Notes under the pieces: generated by a model
What the model was told of the DNA's origin: nothing
Databases searched by the model: none
What the model saw: only the letters and a program-made list of their open reading frames with translations
Shown here: positions 5,833 to 8,085 of the stretch, piece after piece
Position numbering within the stretch: position 1 is the stretch's first letter
How the letters are laid out: each line of letters opens with the position of its first letter
Made by a program: the position numbers and the translations under genes
Assembly (NCBI GenBank): GCA_009908925.1
Contig: JAAAOH010000291.1
Span: 1-8,085 of the forward strand
Direction: 5' to 3'
Length of the DNA: 8,085 bases
Origin: Spirochaetota bacterium
GTDB taxonomy: Bacteria; Spirochaetota; Spirochaetia; DSM-27196; PWMO01

Positions 5833-6330
5833 ATGCCGGGTCACGCCGTTATCCTTGAAGACTCCAACGGGGGGCGGGTCGCCGACCCCTCCGAGTCCCA
5901 GATCCTCAGCACGGTAGAGCAGATCGGAAACTCTCTCGACCACTGCATTCTACATCTCGGTGGCGATGAGTATCTACAGACAGCGGGCGAACGCAACCGC
6001 CTTTTCATCGAGTACTCCGACGTCGGCGGTATGTTTCGCAGCACGAAGACGGACTTCGACGCCGTCACGGTGGGCCAAATCTTTGCCGCGGCCATGCAAG
6101 GCTCGCAGGGCTGGAAGCGGGAGTACGTGTTTGATCGCACCGGCGCAGGCGCCGGCGTTGCAGATGGGGGCACGGGTGCCGAGGCGCACTCAGGGGGCGC
6201 GAGGGCTTCCGGGACTTCCGTGAAAGACCAGCTTCTGGACTCGGTCAAGAAGGGTGTGCAACAGGAGGCATCCTATGGTGTCGGGCGCATGGTTCGAGGG
6301 CTCATTCGCAATGTAACGCGGCGTCGGTAG
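5833..6330 (+). CDS. small protein of unknown function with basic helical tail
   Basis: The frame is open further upstream, but ATG 5833 is chosen because AGGAGGG (5818-5824) lies 8 nt before it. The 165-residue product has three parts. Residues 1-102 look like a compact alpha/beta domain beginning VILEDSNGGRVADPSESQI and including ILHLGGDEYLQTAG, a hydrophobic strand LFIEYSD, and a helix ending near WKREY. Residues 103-130 are a Gly/Ala linker. Residues 131-165 form a possible amphipathic helix with regularly spaced Gly and a basic end (RGLIRNVTRRR), which could contact membrane, nucleic acid or a partner. The N-terminal layout reminds me of small domains found in some immunity-type and unnamed proteins, but I cannot assign a family. 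There is no signal peptide. It stands between a divergent exported-protein gene and a promoter-led downstream gene. Confidence 0.75.
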   Translation: MPGHAVILEDSNGGRVADPSESQILSTVEQIGNSLDHCILHLGGDEYLQTAGERNRLFIEYSDVGGMFRSTKTDFDAVTVGQIFAAAMQGSQGWKREYVFDRTGAGAGVADGGTGAEAHSGGARASGTSVKDQLLDSVKKGVQQEASYGVGRMVRGLIRNVTRRR

Positions 6331-6335
6331 ACGCC
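6320..6335 (+). terminator. small stem-loop overlapping the stop codon of the 5833 gene
   Basis: GGCGTC (6320-6325) pairs with GACGCC (6330-6335) around GGTA; the TAG stop is in the loop and stem. Only TT follows, so it is at best a weak terminator or 3'-end stabiliser. The rest of the 187-bp gap contains the promoter at 6403-6431 and nothing else I can support. Confidence 0.3.
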
Positions 6336-6402
6336 TTAGACACCGCCTCGCAGGGCGCGCGTCCGGCCGGCGGCGTCACCGCGACGCGATCTCATCCAGT
6401 TA

Positions 6403-6431
6403 TTGACAACTGCCTCAGCCGGCACAACAAT
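6403..6431 (+). promoter_or_regulatory. sigma70-type promoter for the 6518 gene
   Basis: A perfect TTGACA (6403-6408) is followed after 17 bp by AACAAT (6426-6431), four of six to the -10 consensus. TATAGG at 6431-6436 is an alternative -10 with too long a spacer. The predicted leader is about 80 nt. This suggests the downstream gene is transcribed on its own. Confidence 0.45.
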
Positions 6432-6503
6432 ATAGGTAGAGTCGGCGGAGGACTTCTGCGTCGACGTATCAACCTGCCAGTGATTGGCGCGCCGGCCCAA
6501 AGA

Positions 6504-6510
6504 GGGAGGG
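6504..6510 (+). promoter_or_regulatory. strong ribosome binding site fixing ATG 6518
   Basis: GGGAGGG lies 7 nt before ATG 6518. It argues that translation of the Trp-rich gene begins here, in the frame before the frameshift, rather than at the internal GTG 6640. Confidence 0.6.
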
Positions 6511-6517
6511 TAGCGCT

Positions 6518-7161
6518 ATGTCTCGAATCGTTCATCCGTTCCGCTACGATACCCGGTCGGCGCGGATTACGGCAGCGGCGGTGCCGCCGCGGACTCCTTC
6601 GATTCTTACGCCGACGTCCTCGAGGAGCTCGGCTCCGAGGTGCCCCTCGCGCGCGACATACCGCCGTTCCCGGTACCTCCCGAAATCGAGAGCTCCGCCG
6701 CTCCCGAAGCCGAAACGGCGCGGGACATCATCGAATCGGTCAACGGCTACGACGGTGAGCTGCTGTACCCTGACGGCCTCTCACTACTCGGCGGGTCGGA
6801 GTTCGCGGCGCTGAACGTGCGCGATACTTCGGTATTGAGCTCGTCGGGCTGGCAGCGGGAGTGGCAGTCGATGCCCGGTGAGGATCTGTTTTCCGGCTGG
6901 ACACCGGGATGGAGCATCGCACAGCGGATCTACAGCTGCACGACCTACATCTATAACGGCATTGACGCCTACTACGACTGGCTGAAAGACGTGGTCGTAG
7001 ACCAGGGCGGGGCACTTCTGCGGTTCGAGGCCTGGGTCCGGCCCGCAGAATGGGAGGACATGTACATGTGGTACATGGCCATACATAACACGAGCGATCA
7101 CTCGGGACACTGGTACCACTACAACTCAAGCGGCACGTGCACCGACAGCGGGTCGTGGTAG
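6518..7161 (+). pseudogene. Trp/Tyr-rich protein of unknown function, interrupted by a one-base frameshift
   Basis: Translation from ATG 6518 gives a sensible start (MSRIVHPFRYDT), then turns into Ser/Arg-rich nonsense. The coding signal continues in another frame from about 6553 to the TAG at 7159-7161, with no start codon in that frame before GTG 6640. One extra base in the CCC run at 6552-6554 would join them as ...DTPVGADYG... and give about 214 residues. The restored protein has an acidic, Pro-rich section (about residues 30-65), then a domain with roughly ten Trp and many Tyr, including SGWQREWQS, IYNGIDAYYDWL, MYMWYMAIHN and HWYHYNSSG. No signal peptide or membrane segment is obvious. 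I recognise no family. The break may be a homopolymer sequencing error, a real loss of function, or (less likely, as no slippery heptamer is present) programmed frameshifting. A shorter protein from GTG 6640 is the alternative. Confidence 0.6.
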
Positions 7162-7162
7162 G

Positions 7163-7175
7163 CTGCGGGACGCAG
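7163..7175. repeat. short stem-loop in the gap between convergent genes
   Basis: CTGCG (7163-7167) pairs with CGCAG (7171-7175) around GGA, directly after the stop of the Trp-rich gene; the 8-bp palindrome GAGCGCTC follows at 7185-7192. With only 38 bp between the convergent genes, these are the only termination-like structures, and both are weak. Confidence 0.25.
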
Positions 7176-7199
7176 AGGGCGGCGGAGCGCTCGAGGATA

Positions 7200-8085
7200 T
7201 CAGTAAGCTGTAACCGACACGAGCATCCACCATGACACGCGATCTCCGGCCGCGAGGCGGGGCAGACGTCCGAGCCGGTCGGCGGCGGAGAGACTGTCCA
7301 TTGGTGCGGAGGCGGGCTCGATCGCCACGTTGTTGTGGCTGAAGAGTCCTCCGGCATTGCACCATACGCCGTACCAGAGTGACGCTTTCGGGTCGGTGCG
7401 TACACGAACGTCAAGGCCGACCGAGGGCTGCGACAGGGCAATGCCGAGTTCACGATCGTTGTTCGGGCGTTCGAAGAAATACTTCAGGGTGCTCCCGGAA
7501 TCCGGTGCCGGAAGTGTGTCGAGTCGAGGCTTGGAGCCGGGGTAGGGGTAGAGCCTGTCGTACTCGGGCATTTCCGGCGACTCGTGAGCATTCCGTACGG
7601 TATCCCAGATAGCCGGGACCTGCAGCGAGGACCCTGCTCGGAGAACGAACAGCGGGTGTGCGGCCCACATCCACGGAAGCTCCGCCTCGCCGGTGTTCTC
7701 GAGCTCGTACTCGTGCAGGACGCTTGAGGCCCTCAGGGTGGTCGTGCGACGCAGACGGTAGCCCATGGACGGACTCGTCACGCCGAGGGTTACCGAAGTT
7801 TCACCCGAAGACTGTACGACTTCCCAGGGCAGAGTCCAGACCTCTCCATGGTCGGGAATCTTTACACGTCGACCGGTCCTGTCTTCGAAACTCTCCTCGT
7901 GGATCGCGGGGAACATCTCGTCCCACCCCCACGCCTGTGATGCATCAAAGGCTATTCCGGGCGCAACGCCGGCGGCCGTCTTGTAATTGGCCGCCGTGCC
8001 CTCTCCGTCTCCGGCCGGCTGCCACAAAAGCTCGGTGGCAGTGGGCTTGTGGTAAAGCGAGGCAATTTTCGCTCCCCGCTCAGGG
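7200..8085 (-). CDS. aldose 1-epimerase / galactose mutarotase-like protein, N-terminus beyond the window
   Basis: The frame is open to the right edge: codons between 8084 and 8028 continue the protein as GAKIASL...TELLW, the usual first strands of aldose epimerase-like proteins. The true start is therefore outside and 294 residues are visible. Further family features in visible numbering are WDEMFP (54-59), DHGEVW (78-83, where mutarotases have NHG...W), AAHPLF with H143 (the catalytic-type HPxF histidine) and VAIEP with E256 (the position of the catalytic Glu near the C-terminus). Members of this fold interconvert alpha and beta anomers of sugars in the cytoplasm, but many divergent members act on unknown sugars or phosphosugars, so the substrate is not predicted. 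It converges with the Trp-rich gene and has no visible partner in sugar metabolism here. The family call is good; a GalM-specific name would be too precise. Confidence 0.88.
   Translation of the reverse strand, partial: PERGAKIASLYHKPTATELLWQPAGDGEGTAANYKTAAGVAPGIAFDASQAWGWDEMFPAIHEESFEDRTGRRVKIPDHGEVWTLPWEVVQSSGETSVTLGVTSPSMGYRLRRTTTLRASSVLHEYELENTGEAELPWMWAAHPLFVLRAGSSLQVPAIWDTVRNAHESPEMPEYDRLYPYPGSKPRLDTLPAPDSGSTLKYFFERPNNDRELGIALSQPSVGLDVRVRTDPKASLWYGVWCNAGGLFSHNNVAIEPASAPMDSLSAADRLGRLPRLAAGDRVSWWMLVSVTAY

Noticed and set aside
6331..6517. Possible small RNA or attachment site in the gap before the Trp-rich gene
   Set aside because: Apart from the TTGACA promoter and the stem at 6320-6335, I found no tRNA-like fold, direct repeats or integrase context.
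6551..6557. Programmed -1 frameshifting in the Trp-rich gene
   Set aside because: ACCCGGT is not a slippery heptamer and no clear downstream stimulatory hairpin is seen at the right distance. A single-base indel in the C run explains the data more simply.

Overview
The window reads as chromosomal DNA of a GC-rich (about 60%) diderm bacterium. An FtsX-type permease of the LolC/LolE kind implies an outer membrane. An mcsA-mcsB-clpC operon in a diderm would fit a free-living spirochaete (Spirochaetales). That assignment is an inference from gene content and the general look of the proteins; no marker gene in the window settles it.

Layout. Positions 2-532 hold the C-terminal part of a LolC/LolE-like permease. 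After a 137-bp leader come mcsA (670-1167, TTG start), mcsB (1160-2197, overlapping mcsA by 8 bp) and clpC (2214-4718, 16 bp after mcsB), all on the + strand and evidently one operon. Three inverted repeats fill 4719-4871, where clpC converges with a minus-strand gene for an unknown exported protein (4872-5768). Divergent from that gene is a small + strand gene of unknown function (5833-6330) with a Gly/Ala-rich linker and a basic C-terminal tail. Next, behind a promoter with a perfect TTGACA -35, is a Trp/Tyr-rich unknown protein (6518-7161) interrupted by a one-base frameshift near 6552-6556. The window ends in a minus-strand aldose 1-epimerase-like gene (7200 to the edge) whose start lies outside. 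No gap between genes exceeds 300 bp. I saw no tRNA, rRNA, CRISPR array or insertion sequence.

How the genes work together. In Firmicutes, McsB (activated by McsA) phosphorylates arginines on proteins, and ClpC with ClpP recognises phosphoarginine and degrades the tagged protein. Here ClpC looks fully competent: both AAA modules, the VGF ClpP-docking loop, and the two N-domain glutamates that read phosphoarginine. McsA keeps its four CxxC pairs and UVR-like helix.

The most interesting signal is McsB. By alignment from memory with Bacillus subtilis McsB, it keeps the ATP-binding arginines and one catalytic glutamate. It has lost the NEED-loop glutamates (now NNVD) and the Cys of the CPTN loop (now RLDD), has Asn for a nucleotide-site His, and has Glu for the first Arg of the RDxxRA phosphoarginine pocket. 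It may be a pseudokinase or a kinase of altered chemistry that still acts as a ClpC adaptor. No CtsR gene or CtsR/CIRCE operator was seen.
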